Positions 28,754-38,770 are shown, counted from the first letter of the stretch. The stretch is DNA of 64,000 nucleotides from a halophilic archaeon SHRA6 (GCA_005239175.1 ML241294.1:248001-312000), one strand, 5' to 3'. Notes: generated from the letters alone by a model not told the origin. A program made the numbers and translations.

Positions 28754-29665
28754 TCATACTCGATCAGGTGTGGGATTGTACGTATCTCCGACCGCTACCG
28801 CGAGCGACCGAGGACACACATCGAGAGAGAGTTGGTTGTACTGGATGATCTCGCCATCGAGGCTGAACCTGATGGTCTCGGGCGTATCGACAGTGATTGT
28901 CAGTGAGGAGGTCTGAAACCGATCGATATGCGCTGAATCTCGCCCGAAAAGCCGCTCGACGATCCGATCGCCCATCAGATCGAGTGTGTCAGCGTCTTTG
29001 ATGACCGCAACATCGAAGAGTCCGTCTTCCATGTTGGCCTGACAGCCCCCTTCGGTCGTAAATCGTCGCCCGTTTCCCACCAACACGCTGAGGGCTTTAC
29101 CGCTCCAGGCTACCGTTCCCGGTCTGGTTTTGTGGCTGTCGATCGTGAGTGGCAGTGAGTCGAAGTCTGAGAGAGATCGAAGGGTCGTAATCACGTACGC
29201 CAACGTGCCCATCCGATTTTTCATGTCTGCGGACGTCTCGCTGCTCGAGTTAGCAGTCAATCCAGCGACACAGGAGTTCACAAACAGCCGATCGTTGGCT
29301 CGACCGAGATCGATTCGGCGGCGGTCTCCCCCTTTTAATACCGAAAACGCTGCATCGAGATCAGTAATACCGATCTGTTCGGCGAAGTTGTTGCCCGTTC
29401 CGAGCGGCAGGATCCCGAATGTCACGTCCTCGAGCGCATCGGCTTGGTCGATACCTCGAACAACTTCGTTTACCGTCCCGTCGCCGCCGGCGGCCACGAT
29501 CGTCGAGAACCCGGCTTCTGCGGCCTCTCGTGTCAACGAGATCGCGTCACCTGCGTTTTCTGTTAGTTTCAGCGTGTAGCCGAGTATCTCTGCTCGATCT
29601 CGTACCGCCTCCGAGTGGGCGCCGGTCCCGCTTTGTGGATTCTGGATGATTATTGTGTTCGACAT
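28754..29665 (-). CDS. Diacylglycerol kinase-family lipid kinase
   Basis: 303-aa protein of the DAGK/sphingosine-kinase/NAD-kinase superfamily. The nucleotide loop GGDGTVNEVVRGI and PLGTGNNFAEQIGI are diagnostic, and IIIQNPQSGTG is the N-terminal strand. The likely reaction is phosphorylation of a lipid alcohol; in archaea the acceptor could be an archaetidyl or polyprenol lipid (inference). Confidence 0.9.
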   Translation of the reverse strand: MSNTIIIQNPQSGTGAHSEAVRDRAEILGYTLKLTENAGDAISLTREAAEAGFSTIVAAGGDGTVNEVVRGIDQADALEDVTFGILPLGTGNNFAEQIGITDLDAAFSVLKGGDRRRIDLGRANDRLFVNSCVAGLTANSSSETSADMKNRMGTLAYVITTLRSLSDFDSLPLTIDSHKTRPGTVAWSGKALSVLVGNGRRFTTEGGCQANMEDGLFDVAVIKDADTLDLMGDRIVERLFGRDSAHIDRFQTSSLTITVDTPETIRFSLDGEIIQYNQLSLDVCPRSLAVAVGDTYNPTPDRV

Positions 29666-30371
29666 ACTTGTTGTACAACGGGTTCGATATGCGTGTGTCC
29701 CCGATATCAGCTGGACACGCTGTTCTGTGAGATGATAGAACCGAACAGGCTCAGCCTGTTTGTTAGGCGCATCGTAGGTTCGGTAAGCACAGTGTATCCA
29801 GCTGTGCTCGCAATACTGCCTGGAATCCGAGTTGGGTTGAATAGCTGACGCCGTGGGTACCCCCGATGGGCGTCAACGGACAAGACAACCGGGCAACTTC
29901 AATGAATCAAACACCCGAGACGGATTTCAGCGCGATCGTGCGGAGAGTGAGAAATTGCGGCTCGCCCCAGATAAAATCAGTTATTTGTTAATAAAGTTCA
30001 GAGAGTCTGAACAACAAATATATCTAAAAAAATCTATTGTAAAAAGACAGTTATGATTCCGCGTATATAATTTGGAGTGTACTGCTGTCTCTCGTACCGT
30101 TGGTTGCGCGTTCGAACCCGACGGGCGGTGGCGATCGACGGTGGGCTGTAACACACTCAATCAATCACCCGTCACCAACCGTTGTTCCACTGGAGTATTC
30201 CCGGGTCGTGGCTTCCAGGCGGCTGGAGCGGCCGAACAATCGCAGCGGCTGTCCAAGTGGAGATTCAGCTATTGGTTCTAGGGGATTCTTCGCTGATGGT
30301 ATGATCGATGGAACTGGATAAAAAGTACGCGACGCTATGCGTTGTTGAACGAACGAAACCGCAAAAGGGAG
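29666..30371. other. Intergenic region with a palindrome
   Basis: No gene recognised. AT-rich around 29975-30075. GTTCAGAGAGTCTGAAC at 29996-30012 is a perfect 7-bp dyad with a 3-nt spacer, embedded in TTGTT...AACAA flanks, possibly an operator or a terminator. A TTCGAACCC stretch near 30110 looks tRNA-like but folds into no tRNA. Confidence 0.5.
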
Positions 30372-30605
30372 TTACAGAACGAGTGAGATAACCGCGAGCA
30401 CGATGAAGATGATCACGAACCACTTTGCGATCGTCATGCTAATGCCGGCAACACCGCTCGCGCCGACGACACCCGCGATGATTGCCAGGACAAAGAACAC
30501 GATCGCCAGTTCAATGAATCCTCCAGAGAACTGTAACGGCATCAGTTGCAGTAATTCTACGCTGAACGCCGAGCTGCTGGATACTGCCGATTCAATTAGC
30601 GCCAT
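30372..30605 (-). CDS. DUF1328-type small membrane protein
   Basis: 77-aa protein with two hydrophobic helices: [48 protein letters not shown]. This matches the DUF1328 (YtjA) family of short membrane proteins, found in bacteria and haloarchaea, with unknown biochemical role and links to stress. Stand-alone. Confidence 0.85.
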   Translation of the reverse strand: MALIESAVSSSSAFSVELLQLMPLQFSGGFIELAIVFFVLAIIAGVVGASGVAGISMTIAKWFVIIFIVLAVISLVL

Positions 30606-31060
30606 ACACAGACTAACGGCCTATGGATATATTGTTATACATAGATTACAGCACCGTTGAGATGTACGCTAAAATTAAATATTATTGATAAAATTAAAAT
30701 ACTATCCAAGTTCATTAAGTATAAATAATATGTTATAAACTATGTATTACGGGTACACCAGATAACGACTATTCACCAACCCGTAGTTCTGTTCTAAAAT
30801 AGCAACCATCGACGAATCACGTGTCCGATTAATTCTACATCCGAGATAAGCGATAGTCAAATAAACAAAATTCGGGCCTGTTGAGCACCGCTGAAGGGAC
30901 ATCGATCGAAATCGGATCGACTCGGTGGGTAAAGTGTAACCGTCAGATTTGTTGGCCCGACCAGGCCGTAGCTCGGACGCGAAAATCAAGATGGCTCATT
31001 GGGAGCCGTTCAAGATCGTCTGCGGAGACAGAGAGATCGACCCGACGGTTCAGGCCGCGA
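30606..31060. other. AT-rich intergenic region
   Basis: 455 bp, very AT-rich from about 30650 to 30760, then ordinary composition. Short frames exist but none has protein-like sequence. No repeat shared with the MITE copies was seen. Confidence 0.5.
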
Positions 31061-31465
31061 TCACTGCTCAGCGGAGGCAGTAGGCGGCTGATGTTCGCCG
31101 TATTTGTCCTCAAACTCCTGAATGAGTTGCCCCATCTTCGCGTACCAGTCGTTGAGCATCCGTTGCATGTCCTCTCTGACTTCTCCGGCGTCAGTCGGCC
31201 GATAGACGTGGTAGTATCCACCCTGCTCGTAGTTGATCTGTTCTTTCTCGATGAATCCCGCCTCTAACAGCCGCTGGACCGCACGGTACACCGTCGATCG
31301 CTCTCTGTCGACATCCTCGGCGATTTCGTCGATCGTCAGCGGTTCAGCACTCGTGACAAGCGACTCAAAACACCGCTTATCCAGGTCTTTGAGCCCGTGG
31401 AAACACTCAAGCAGGCTTTCACACTGCATATCGCTCCGCAACATCTCAGCAAGAGACTTACTCAT
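31061..31465 (-). CDS. TrmB-like winged-helix regulator
   Basis: 134-aa protein. FHGLKDLDKRCFESLVTSAEPLTIDEIAEDVDRERSTVYRAVQRLLEAGFIEKEQIN is a winged helix of the archaeal TrmB/sugar-regulator type (helix 3 RERSTVYRAVQRL). The C-terminus WYAKMGQLIQEFEDKYGEH forms a helix for dimerisation. No effector domain, so it may sense through the short helical tail. Target unknown. Confidence 0.85.
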   Translation of the reverse strand: MSKSLAEMLRSDMQCESLLECFHGLKDLDKRCFESLVTSAEPLTIDEIAEDVDRERSTVYRAVQRLLEAGFIEKEQINYEQGGYYHVYRPTDAGEVREDMQRMLNDWYAKMGQLIQEFEDKYGEHQPPTASAEQ

Positions 31466-31595
31466 TGGTTATTGGAGATATGAGAGCCAGAAATAAATAT
31501 TTTTGTAAGTTGTGTACAAGACACGCGCTTTCGGTCAAGCCGCAGGAGACACTCAACGGCGGGCAGTTTTTGTCCGCAGCAGCCGATGTATCAGT

Positions 31596-32078
31596 ATGGA
31601 ACTTGTTTCGGTCGCTGCGCTGTCTGAAAACGGTGTAATCGGTCGCGGTGGAGAGCTGCCGTGGCCGAGCGTCCCGGCTGATAAGCGACAGTACCGAGCG
31701 CGAATCGCAACGGACCCAGTGATCTTCGGCCGCGTCACGTTTGAGTCAATGCGTGACGATCTCCCGGGAAGTGCACAGATCGTCATGAGCCGATCGATGG
31801 ACGACGATGATGTATCACTCGAAGATGCCTACGTTGTCAGTTCCGTCGAAGAGGCAATCGAGACCGCCGCCGAACTCAGCGAGACTGCCTATGTCATCGG
31901 CGGCGGCACAATATACGAGCTGTTTCAACCGCACGTCGATCGAATGGTGTTGAGCCGAATTCCTGGCACCTACGAGGGAGACACCTACTTCCCATCGTGG
32001 GACGACGCCGAGTGGACGCTTGTCTCAGAGACACCAGACGACGGATTTACGCTCGAAACGTGGGTTCGAAATGGCTGA
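31596..32078 (+). CDS. folA: Dihydrofolate reductase
   Basis: 160-aa NADPH-dependent enzyme reducing dihydrofolate. [24 protein letters not shown] is the classic start with the WP substrate-site residues; [11 protein letters not shown] and AQIVMSRS bind NADPH and [25 protein letters not shown] is the C-terminal signature. The ATG at 31596 begins the first DHFR strand; the upstream in-frame Met (31512) has no family sequence. Confidence 0.92.
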   Translation: MELVSVAALSENGVIGRGGELPWPSVPADKRQYRARIATDPVIFGRVTFESMRDDLPGSAQIVMSRSMDDDDVSLEDAYVVSSVEEAIETAAELSETAYVIGGGTIYELFQPHVDRMVLSRIPGTYEGDTYFPSWDDAEWTLVSETPDDGFTLETWVRNG

Positions 32079-32152
32079 GCGTGGTCGGTTGAGTTTATGT
32101 GGCAGGGCAGCGAGCGTGTCCGCGTCAGATCGGTGAGTGTGTCCGTGTCGGC

Positions 32153-32902
32153 TCAGCGATCGTCGTCCGTCTGATCACCGTCACTGCGATCGCCGTCGTC
32201 GCTGTCTCCGGGTGCTTCGTTCTCTTCGAGGTCATCGCTATCGCCACGTTTGATCGCGTCCAGTTCGTCATCGATCGCATCCCCGTCACGGCTGGACGCC
32301 AACTCATCGTCGATTTGATCTGAATCGTCAAAGACGCCTGCTTCCCGGAGCTCCTCCATCGCTTGCGCGCGAGCGGTCGCCTCCTCGGTTTGCTCGTCAA
32401 CTCGATCGAGCGCCGCCGCAATCTCTGTTTTTGCCCCAGCGCGATCGATCGTTTCCTGTGTTGTTTGGGCGGCGAGTCGTGCTTTGAGCACCTCGGCTTC
32501 GCTCTCGAAGGCGTCGATTCGCGCTCGGAGCTCGTTTCGCTTCTCGATGAGTTCTGCCTGAGTGTCTTCGAGTTCGGCGATCCGGTCGGTTAACTCGTCA
32601 AGGCGGGCAATGCGTCGATGTTTCTCTTTGAGGATCGATCGAGCGTCATCGTCGCGACCGTCCGCCACTGCCTCGCGCGCCCGAGTGTTGTACGAGCCGA
32701 TCTCGTCTTCTAACTCCTCGCGTGTCGCCTCCAGGCGCTTTTTTTTCGTCACGAAGTCGGTCAAGCGATCCTCGACGGTCGAGAGCTCATCGCGCAGCTG
32801 TTCGCGGGCGAGATCGATTGCCTCGGCGGGATCCTCCTGCGATTCGAGGATCGCCGCCGCCTTCGAGCCGAGCACATCGGATGCGCGAGAGAACAGTCCC
32901 AT
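32153..32902 (-). CDS. pspA: PspA/IM30-family membrane-stress protein
   Basis: 249-aa coiled-coil protein of the PspA/Vipp1 (ESCRT-III-like) family, which polymerises on damaged membranes. MGLFSRASDVLGSKAAAILESQEDPAEAIDLAREQLRDEL is the amphipathic N-terminus, followed by long helices. The C-terminal ~45 residues are an extreme Asp/Glu tail. I start at 32902 because MGLFSR is the invariant family N-terminus. Confidence 0.9.
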   Translation of the reverse strand: MGLFSRASDVLGSKAAAILESQEDPAEAIDLAREQLRDELSTVEDRLTDFVTKKKRLEATREELEDEIGSYNTRAREAVADGRDDDARSILKEKHRRIARLDELTDRIAELEDTQAELIEKRNELRARIDAFESEAEVLKARLAAQTTQETIDRAGAKTEIAAALDRVDEQTEEATARAQAMEELREAGVFDDSDQIDDELASSRDGDAIDDELDAIKRGDSDDLEENEAPGDSDDGDRSDGDQTDDDR

Positions 32903-32995
32903 ACATCCAATAAGCACAGGAAGAATAAAAATCCGTCCGGGGCGACGAGCGCGCCACTGAAAACCGAGCACTGGGCCGTGTGAAGCGATCGAGCG

Positions 32996-33430
32996 TTACC
33001 GGTGTCGATCGCGGACGGGTGGTTGGGATGGCTGTCGGGGCTCGGCTTCTGCCGATCGACTCCGGTAGAGTTCGAGCATGTCTTCGAGGACGATCGCGTG
33101 TGGATGGTTTGGTTCGTACTGGTGATCGATGAAGTCCTCGGCGTCCGAGAAGTTCCCTCGCAGCGCGTACTTGCGCAACACGACGACGGATTCGAAGAAC
33201 GGAACGTCACCGTCACTACGCCCATCTGTTGCGGTGGCACTCGGGGCGATCTCTCGTTTGATCTCCTCGTAGTCGATCGAGACTGGATCATAGGAGTCGA
33301 CAAGCTGTTCGAGCACGTAATCCGAGGCGAAGCGGTAGAACTCGGATTTGCTCTCGAAGTGGCCGTCAGCAACAAGCGATTCGACCTCCGAGACGACATC
33401 TTCAGAGAACCGGACAGTGCTTTTGACCAT
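32996..33430 (-). CDS. Ribbon-helix-helix transcriptional regulator (CopG-like)
   Basis: 144-aa protein. N-terminal RHH domain: KSTVRFSEDVVSEVESLVADGHFESKSEFYRFASDYVLEQL, with the beta strand and two helices of CopG/NikR-type DNA binders. The C-terminal ~80 residues, mostly helical, contain VVVLRKYALRGNFSDAEDFIDHQY, possibly oligomerisation. Target unknown. Located behind the TRAM gene on the same strand. Confidence 0.85.
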   Translation of the reverse strand: MVKSTVRFSEDVVSEVESLVADGHFESKSEFYRFASDYVLEQLVDSYDPVSIDYEEIKREIAPSATATDGRSDGDVPFFESVVVLRKYALRGNFSDAEDFIDHQYEPNHPHAIVLEDMLELYRSRSAEAEPRQPSQPPVRDRHR

Positions 33431-33495
33431 TGTCGATGTGATTGTTTTGATGACTATTTAGTCCTTTGCAGGAATATACCTAAAATGTATGACCA

Positions 33496-33903
33496 CTACT
33501 GGTGGCCTGAGACAATCTCTGCGAACCCAACCGTCGGTGTAACCGTCTCGATACGGACGGTGAGCAGATCGCCCGGCTCGCCGTTCGGGACGACGAGCAC
33601 GTAGCCGCGATCGACCTTCGCAATCCCGTCACCCTGGTCGCCGATCGATTCGATCTCGACACGACGGACCTCCCCCTCTTCGACAGGCGGTTGATCAACT
33701 TGATCGCGGTTTGACGGACTCGCCACCGATCGATCCTCGGTGTCACCGAGGTCGGGATTGTCCAGTAGCGCAACCCGGACAGTCGTCCCTGCGCCGATCG
33801 AGCCCAACGAGACTTCTCGTTCAGGGATTGATAAGACGATTTCATCGCCGTCGCGTTCGGCCGTTGCAGTATACAAACAGAGAAGATCCTCTGAAATGTT
33901 CAT
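33496..33903 (-). CDS. TRAM-domain protein
   Basis: 135-aa protein. The C-terminal ~60 residues are a TRAM domain (VRRVEIESIGDQGDGIAKVDRGYVLVVPNGEPGDLLTVRIETV), an OB-like fold that binds RNA; haloarchaea use TRAM proteins as cold-shock/RNA chaperones. The N-terminal half (SEDLLCLYTATAERDGDEIVLSIPEREV) is a separate small domain. A decayed relative of the N-terminal half lies at 46434-46590. Confidence 0.88.
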   Translation of the reverse strand: MNISEDLLCLYTATAERDGDEIVLSIPEREVSLGSIGAGTTVRVALLDNPDLGDTEDRSVASPSNRDQVDQPPVEEGEVRRVEIESIGDQGDGIAKVDRGYVLVVPNGEPGDLLTVRIETVTPTVGFAEIVSGHQ

Positions 33904-34087
33904 CGTGGTAATAATACACAGCCACGTGTATCAGTCTATCGTTGTTTGCGGCACATTCAGCTACGGGTAGCCTTTTGCTAGCACCAGTTGCGAACAACTA
34001 TTTTGACTTTTGTGACACCTTAGAACAGATCGTACGACATTCGGTTCAAAAGCGTTGGAACCGATCGTTCTGAACAGCAGTAGAAAC

Positions 34088-34105
34088 ATAATTGCAAACG
34101 TTACT
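34088..34105 (+). repeat. Solo end of the MITE-like element
   Basis: ATAATTGCAAACGTTACT matches the terminal 18 bases of copy 1 (ATAATTGCAAACGGTACT) with one change. The opposite end was not found nearby, so this is probably a decayed relic. Confidence 0.55.
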
Positions 34106-34756
34106 GTCCGTGCTGTGCACGTTCGGGGTCAAACGTCATCTTCGTTTCCAATATCTGAATGCAGAATCGAGGCCAAGTACACCTTTGTCTGTCATACATA
34201 TCAGTTTAAAGTATAAGACAGTTATTTTATATTATGTGTAACGCCTGTCGATCGAAACTCGTGGGTGGATGCCAGAGGGCGGTCGACAGTTCGTTCCCGA
34301 GCTGGACTGGTCATGGCCGATTCACTGGGTTAATTCGAGTTGGCTCAAACAGGTGCTGCCGGTTACAGGGTAGTATAAAATAGCTTCACTTCAAGGTGTT
34401 TTGATCTAGATCCGAGGATGATTTTCTGTCTTGGATGCCCGAAAGTGGTCGTGTCCACGTTCCTGAGTATCGCGAAGGGTATCGCATCGGATGTAGATTG
34501 TACCCCCCTAACCTCAGTGTTGGGCGGCGGCGTGCAAATCCGTGGGTAGTAAATATCGGTTATAGTATAGTATAGTATTTATTCTGTATTAGTGTTATGT
34601 TATTAATCGATCGTCCATGGCTGCAGAATTCCAATTTCGGGTTCGGTTATCGAGACAGATCAGCGAGAGTACGCAGTGGCTGTCCAGCGTTGTTACTATA
34701 GCTCAAAACACACCTCGAGCAAAGTCTCCCGTGAGACGGTGAACGTGAGTGGTTGC

Positions 34757-34867
34757 TATAGTAGCGTTTGCAATTATTTTCCCACTTCGATTCAGGAACT
34801 GCTGGTTCACGCTCTCTCGGACTACATTTCGAGATGGCTGTTGCAAAGAGTTGCAAACGTTACTATA
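34757..34867 (+). mobile_element. 111-bp MITE-like element, copy 2
   Basis: Inverted ends TATAGTAGCGTTTGCAA (34757-34773) and TTGCAAACGTTACTATA (34851-34867). The whole 111 bp equals the reverse complement of 5371-5481 except one base in the eighth position. Inserted in the AT-rich island upstream of the TrmB-like gene. Near-identity over 29 kb distance indicates recent movement or recent duplication. Confidence 0.85.
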
Positions 34868-35429
34868 TTGTGTGTTTGGAGCGAGATTTCATCAGTCAGT
34901 GAGACAGGCGGTACATTACAAATTTAATGCTGTAACATCACCGAGAACAGATAACAGCCGCTGAGCCGCCGTTTGAGTAGTTGGGAGGAATCCACACAGA
35001 TGAACGTCTTATCGTTTTATACCCACATCCGCTTGCACTCGAGCGAGTAGTGTTTGTTGCAGCGGCTCGCATGGGCCACCCAACCCATTACACTCGTACA
35101 TTTGTGATACCAATGGCGCGACTGGGCTAAATCCGACAGCCAGAGACCGGATTCTGACTCTCCGAAACGCAGAGAATGCACGTAAGACAGGTGTGTTTGT
35201 ATCATAATGGCTATACAGCCCGAATCTGCGTGAAACCGAATCCAGACAGAAAAGATATAATAAAAATTTATACATATTGAATTCTGCCGATAGAAGGCCT
35301 AAAAAATGGTATTTCGGTATGCGTTTTGCTGTTGTAAGAAAGTATGTACAGACACAACATAAATTATCAGATATGTTTGCTGCGTTGTATTGCCCATAGA
35401 TTTTTCCTAACCGGCCATGACGTTGATGT

Positions 35430-36545
35430 ATGGACGCTGACGCACTCCGCAAAGCGCTCAAAAATACAGACCTCAAAAAGTACGAAGCAGCCGCGTATCT
35501 GACGCTGATTGAACACGGTGGGATGGCTGCCGTTGATGTCTCGAGTAAGTCTGAGATCCCGACGTCACAGGTATATGATACGCTTCGCTCGCTGGAAGAG
35601 CGAGGGCTCGTCGAAACGATCGATGGGGAGCGGCTCCGAGCAAAGCCAAATGACCCGGAGGCCATGCTGGATGAACTCCGATCGCGGGGGTCGTTGCTAA
35701 CAAACGCGGCAGATGTGCTTGAGGAACGATGGGAGGAACCAGATTCCGATGAGCACCGCGTTGGCGTAGTGAAACGCCCCGAGACGGTGTACGAGCGGAC
35801 GCGAAACCAGCTAAACGAGGCAAATTTGACTGCTGAGTTTACCATGTCGTTTGAACAGCTTGAACTGTTGCTTCCAGAGCTCAAAGATGCTGCAGACCGC
35901 GGCGTCTTCGTCCGCATACACCTCTATGCAGAGCCAGATCTGCAACAGAAAGCTGCGAAGTTAGGACTCAATGATACTAATCTGCACATTCGAGTTGGGA
36001 CGATTCCAGGGCCGTTTTTGTCGATTATTGACCGCCATTGGCTGTTTTTCACGCCGAACACGCGTGCTGACGAAGACTATGGCGTCCTCATTAACGATTA
36101 CATCCTCTCGTTCATTACCCACTGGTACTTTGTGAGCTGTCAATGGCACATGTGGGAACCGCTGTTCGATACCGACGTTTCATGGACCCAGTACGATTCA
36201 CTCGAAGAGTTCATGCGAGATATCGTCCCCCTGTTCGATGACGGCGCAGAAGTTACTGTCGATATCAACGGAAATTACATTCAGAGCCGCGAGAGCTGTG
36301 TCATCCGTGGACAGCTCACAGGTGCGTTCTACCCCTCCCGATTTGGGGGTGAGAAAAAGCAACTGGCCCTGGAAGATCTCTCGAGCTACGCAACGGTGTA
36401 TCTAGATACCGGTGAAGAAATCCTCTCAGTTGGGTCGTGGGGCGCAGTGTACGAGGACGTTGAAGCCCACCGAATCAGAATCGAATCGATCGAGTTCCCA
36501 ATGGAGCCCACGATGGCAGAGTCCGATCAAAGTGGTCGGTACTAG
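35430..36545 (+). CDS. TrmB-family sugar-responsive regulator
   Basis: 371-aa regulator. N-terminal winged helix ~1-80 (LRKALKNTDLKKYEAAAYLTLIEHGGMAAVDVSSKSEIPTSQVYDTLRSLEERGLVETI), helical linker ~85-130, then a large C-terminal sugar-binding domain (TrmB effector fold) to 371. TrmB proteins sense sugars and control sugar transport and metabolism; the neighbours here are a beta-glucosidase and an ABC transporter, so this is probably their regulator. Its TAG stop shares CTAG with the convergent glucosidase. Confidence 0.88.
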   Translation: MDADALRKALKNTDLKKYEAAAYLTLIEHGGMAAVDVSSKSEIPTSQVYDTLRSLEERGLVETIDGERLRAKPNDPEAMLDELRSRGSLLTNAADVLEERWEEPDSDEHRVGVVKRPETVYERTRNQLNEANLTAEFTMSFEQLELLLPELKDAADRGVFVRIHLYAEPDLQQKAAKLGLNDTNLHIRVGTIPGPFLSIIDRHWLFFTPNTRADEDYGVLINDYILSFITHWYFVSCQWHMWEPLFDTDVSWTQYDSLEEFMRDIVPLFDDGAEVTVDINGNYIQSRESCVIRGQLTGAFYPSRFGGEKKQLALEDLSSYATVYLDTGEEILSVGSWGAVYEDVEAHRIRIESIEFPMEPTMAESDQSGRY

Positions 36546-38770
36546 TCGTCCGGGTGGGTAATCTTCACAGTGGCCGTTTGCTCAGCTACCTCGACAGTAT
36601 ACGTACCCGGTTCGACCTCTCGACTCCCGTCTCGGGTGGCAACGCCGAGCGATGCGGCAGAGAGATTGATTTCAAACATCCCAGACTCGCCGGCCGCAAG
36701 CGACAACCGGTCAAACCCACGAAGTTCTCGTACCGGCCGTACTCGCGAACTCACGTGCGGTTTGACGTACAAATCCACCACGGCGGTGCCGCGCCGTTCG
36801 CTTGTGTTCGATACTGGAAGTGTAACTCTCGTCGATTCGTTGGGACCGATCGTCGTCTCACTTAGTTCGATCTCACCGTATTCGAACGTCGCATAGCTTT
36901 GCCCGTGACCGTATGCGAAGAGCGGATCATACGAGTCAACATGCTCGTCGGGACCGATCGGCGTCGGATGCGGCATGTAATTGAATCGGGTTGGGAGGTG
37001 TCCAGCAGAGCGCGGCATCGAGATTGGAAGCCGGCCGCTAGGATCGTTCTGACCATAGAGGGTTTCTGCGACGGCTTTCCCCCCCATTGTCCCCGGATAA
37101 TACGCCATCAACAGTCCTGCGGTGTGGTCTGCGAGCCAGCGTACCGCAAGCGGACGGCCTGTAACAAGAATCCCGATGACAGGAATGCCGGTCTGGACAA
37201 TCGCGTCGACGAGATCGCGTTGTGCATCAGGGAGTGTGAGTTCCGTACGGTTGGGGAACTCGTGGGTGTCAGTCCCACTGATCTCGTTCGGACCGAACTC
37301 GTGGAGATACCAGTTTTCTCCGACCGCCACAACAGCCACATCGGCAGCCTCCGCGGCTGCCGCCGCAGCATCAATATCCTCTCGCTCAGCGATCTTGGCC
37401 CCACGTTCGTATGTGACTGTGCCCGTCGACATCGATTCGATCGCATCACGAATCGTGATGACATCAGTGCCTGCTGAATCAGGCACGCTCCAGCCACCAA
37501 GTTGGTTGATCGGATCGGCAGCGTTCGGTCCCGCGACAAGGATGTCGTCATCGGGATCAAGCGGCAGACGTCCGTCAGTAGAGAGCAGCGTCATCGACTG
37601 TCGAGCCGCTTCGAGCGACTGCTGTCTGTGCTCGTCCGTCCCAACAGTCGCGGTAGCAGTCTGCGGATCAACGAACGGGTCCTCAAACAGCCCAAGTGCA
37701 AATTTCAGCCGGAGGATGCGTCGGACACTCTCATCGACGAGTGTTTCAGGGAGTTCACCAGCCTCAACTAACGACCGGCAATGTTCTGCGTGATCAACCG
37801 CATCAACCGATGCAAGATCGAGCCCGGCAGCGCGCGTTCGGTGTACTGAATCGCGGTGGTCGGTCGTTACCCGGTGGTCGTTGTGGAGCATTCGAACACC
37901 GTTCCAGTCCGAAACGATCGTCCCGTCGAAACCCAACTCCCCGCGGAGATACTCCGTGAGCATAGATTTCGATCCGTGGGCAGGTTCGCCGTTTGTTGCG
38001 TTGTATGCAGGCATTACCGACCCGACGCCCGCACGCAACGCCTCAACGAATGGTGGAACGAACACATTGTGGAGCGCATACTCCGACACCTCTGTTGGTG
38101 AGGCGTCTTCGCCCCGAACAGGTTCACTGTAGGCGGGGAAGTGTTTCGCCGTGGCGATCACAGAGGATGTATCGATGGCGTCTCCCTGGTATCCACGGAC
38201 CTTCGCCGCGGCGAGGTTCCCACAGAGGTACGGACTCTCACCAAACGTTTCGAATGTTCTGCCCCATCTCGGGTCGCGCGCAACATCGCAGGTCGGCGAA
38301 TAATTCTGGTGTGCCCCGGTGGCACGAACTTCTGTTGCGGTAATCGCTGCAGTTGACTCTGCAAGCTGTTCGTTCCGTGTGGCAGCCATTCCAAGTCCAT
38401 TCGGAAACGCGGTCCCTTCAGACACGTATGCATGTCCGTGGACTGCATCGACGTTGAATAGAAGTGGAATACCGAGTCGCGTCTCCGATCGTGCGACATC
38501 TTGTAGCTGATTCACCGTCTCGACGATGTTATCCAACCGCGTGTTGAGCGCTCCCGCCCATCCGAATGACGCCACCGCGCCGATCCCGTGTTCAACGATT
38601 TCTGTTTGTACATCCTCGAGATTCTTTGTTGCGTCAAGCTCCCCCGCCCAGGTGCCGACGAGCTGGCCGACCTTTTCTTCGAGGGTCATCCGATCAAGAA
38701 GGTCTTCAACTCGCTGCGCGATCGGTAGCGACTCGTCTCGATACACCAAAGCCTCAGCTGTGTCTGCCAT
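36542..38770 (-). CDS. Glycoside hydrolase family 3 beta-glucosidase
   Basis: 742-aa enzyme. GH3 N-terminal barrel: LLDRMTLEEKVGQLVG, LLFNVDAVHGHAY, YSPTCDVARDPRWGRTFETFGESP, KHFPAYSEP, and the nucleophile D288 in FDGTIVSDWNGV. GH3 C-terminal domain follows (ILVAGPNAADPINQLGGWS) and a fibronectin-III-like end (GTAVVDLYVKP...RELRGFDRLSL). Start at MADTAEAL (38770), 26 bases after a TTTTATAT box on the minus strand. No signal peptide, so cytoplasmic: it would act on imported beta-glucosides. The acid/base Glu was not assigned by eye. Confidence 0.92.
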   Translation of the reverse strand: MADTAEALVYRDESLPIAQRVEDLLDRMTLEEKVGQLVGTWAGELDATKNLEDVQTEIVEHGIGAVASFGWAGALNTRLDNIVETVNQLQDVARSETRLGIPLLFNVDAVHGHAYVSEGTAFPNGLGMAATRNEQLAESTAAITATEVRATGAHQNYSPTCDVARDPRWGRTFETFGESPYLCGNLAAAKVRGYQGDAIDTSSVIATAKHFPAYSEPVRGEDASPTEVSEYALHNVFVPPFVEALRAGVGSVMPAYNATNGEPAHGSKSMLTEYLRGELGFDGTIVSDWNGVRMLHNDHRVTTDHRDSVHRTRAAGLDLASVDAVDHAEHCRSLVEAGELPETLVDESVRRILRLKFALGLFEDPFVDPQTATATVGTDEHRQQSLEAARQSMTLLSTDGRLPLDPDDDILVAGPNAADPINQLGGWSVPDSAGTDVITIRDAIESMSTGTVTYERGAKIAEREDIDAAAAAAEAADVAVVAVGENWYLHEFGPNEISGTDTHEFPNRTELTLPDAQRDLVDAIVQTGIPVIGILVTGRPLAVRWLADHTAGLLMAYYPGTMGGKAVAETLYGQNDPSGRLPISMPRSAGHLPTRFNYMPHPTPIGPDEHVDSYDPLFAYGHGQSYATFEYGEIELSETTIGPNESTRVTLPVSNTSERRGTAVVDLYVKPHVSSRVRPVRELRGFDRLSLAAGESGMFEINLSAASLGVATRDGSREVEPGTYTVEVAEQTATVKITHPDD

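Larger units (their letters stand above)
33904..35429. other. Gene-free island with second MITE
   Basis: 1.5 kb without a recognisable gene, AT-rich around 34200-34250, 34550-34600 and 35230-35400. Holds a MITE-like copy (34757-34867) and one solo end of the same element type (34088-34105). The last part carries the promoter of the TrmB-like gene at 35430. A minus-strand frame near 35017-35205 is open but looks like no known protein. Confidence 0.55.

Noticed and set aside
30100-30135. tRNA-like TTCGAACCC stretch
   Set aside because: The surrounding bases do not form the T-stem, and no anticodon or acceptor stem could be folded around it.
35009-35917. Long minus-strand frame overlapping the TrmB-like gene
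   Set aside because: Covers the start of the clear TrmB-like gene in an antisense frame; composition is shadow-like.
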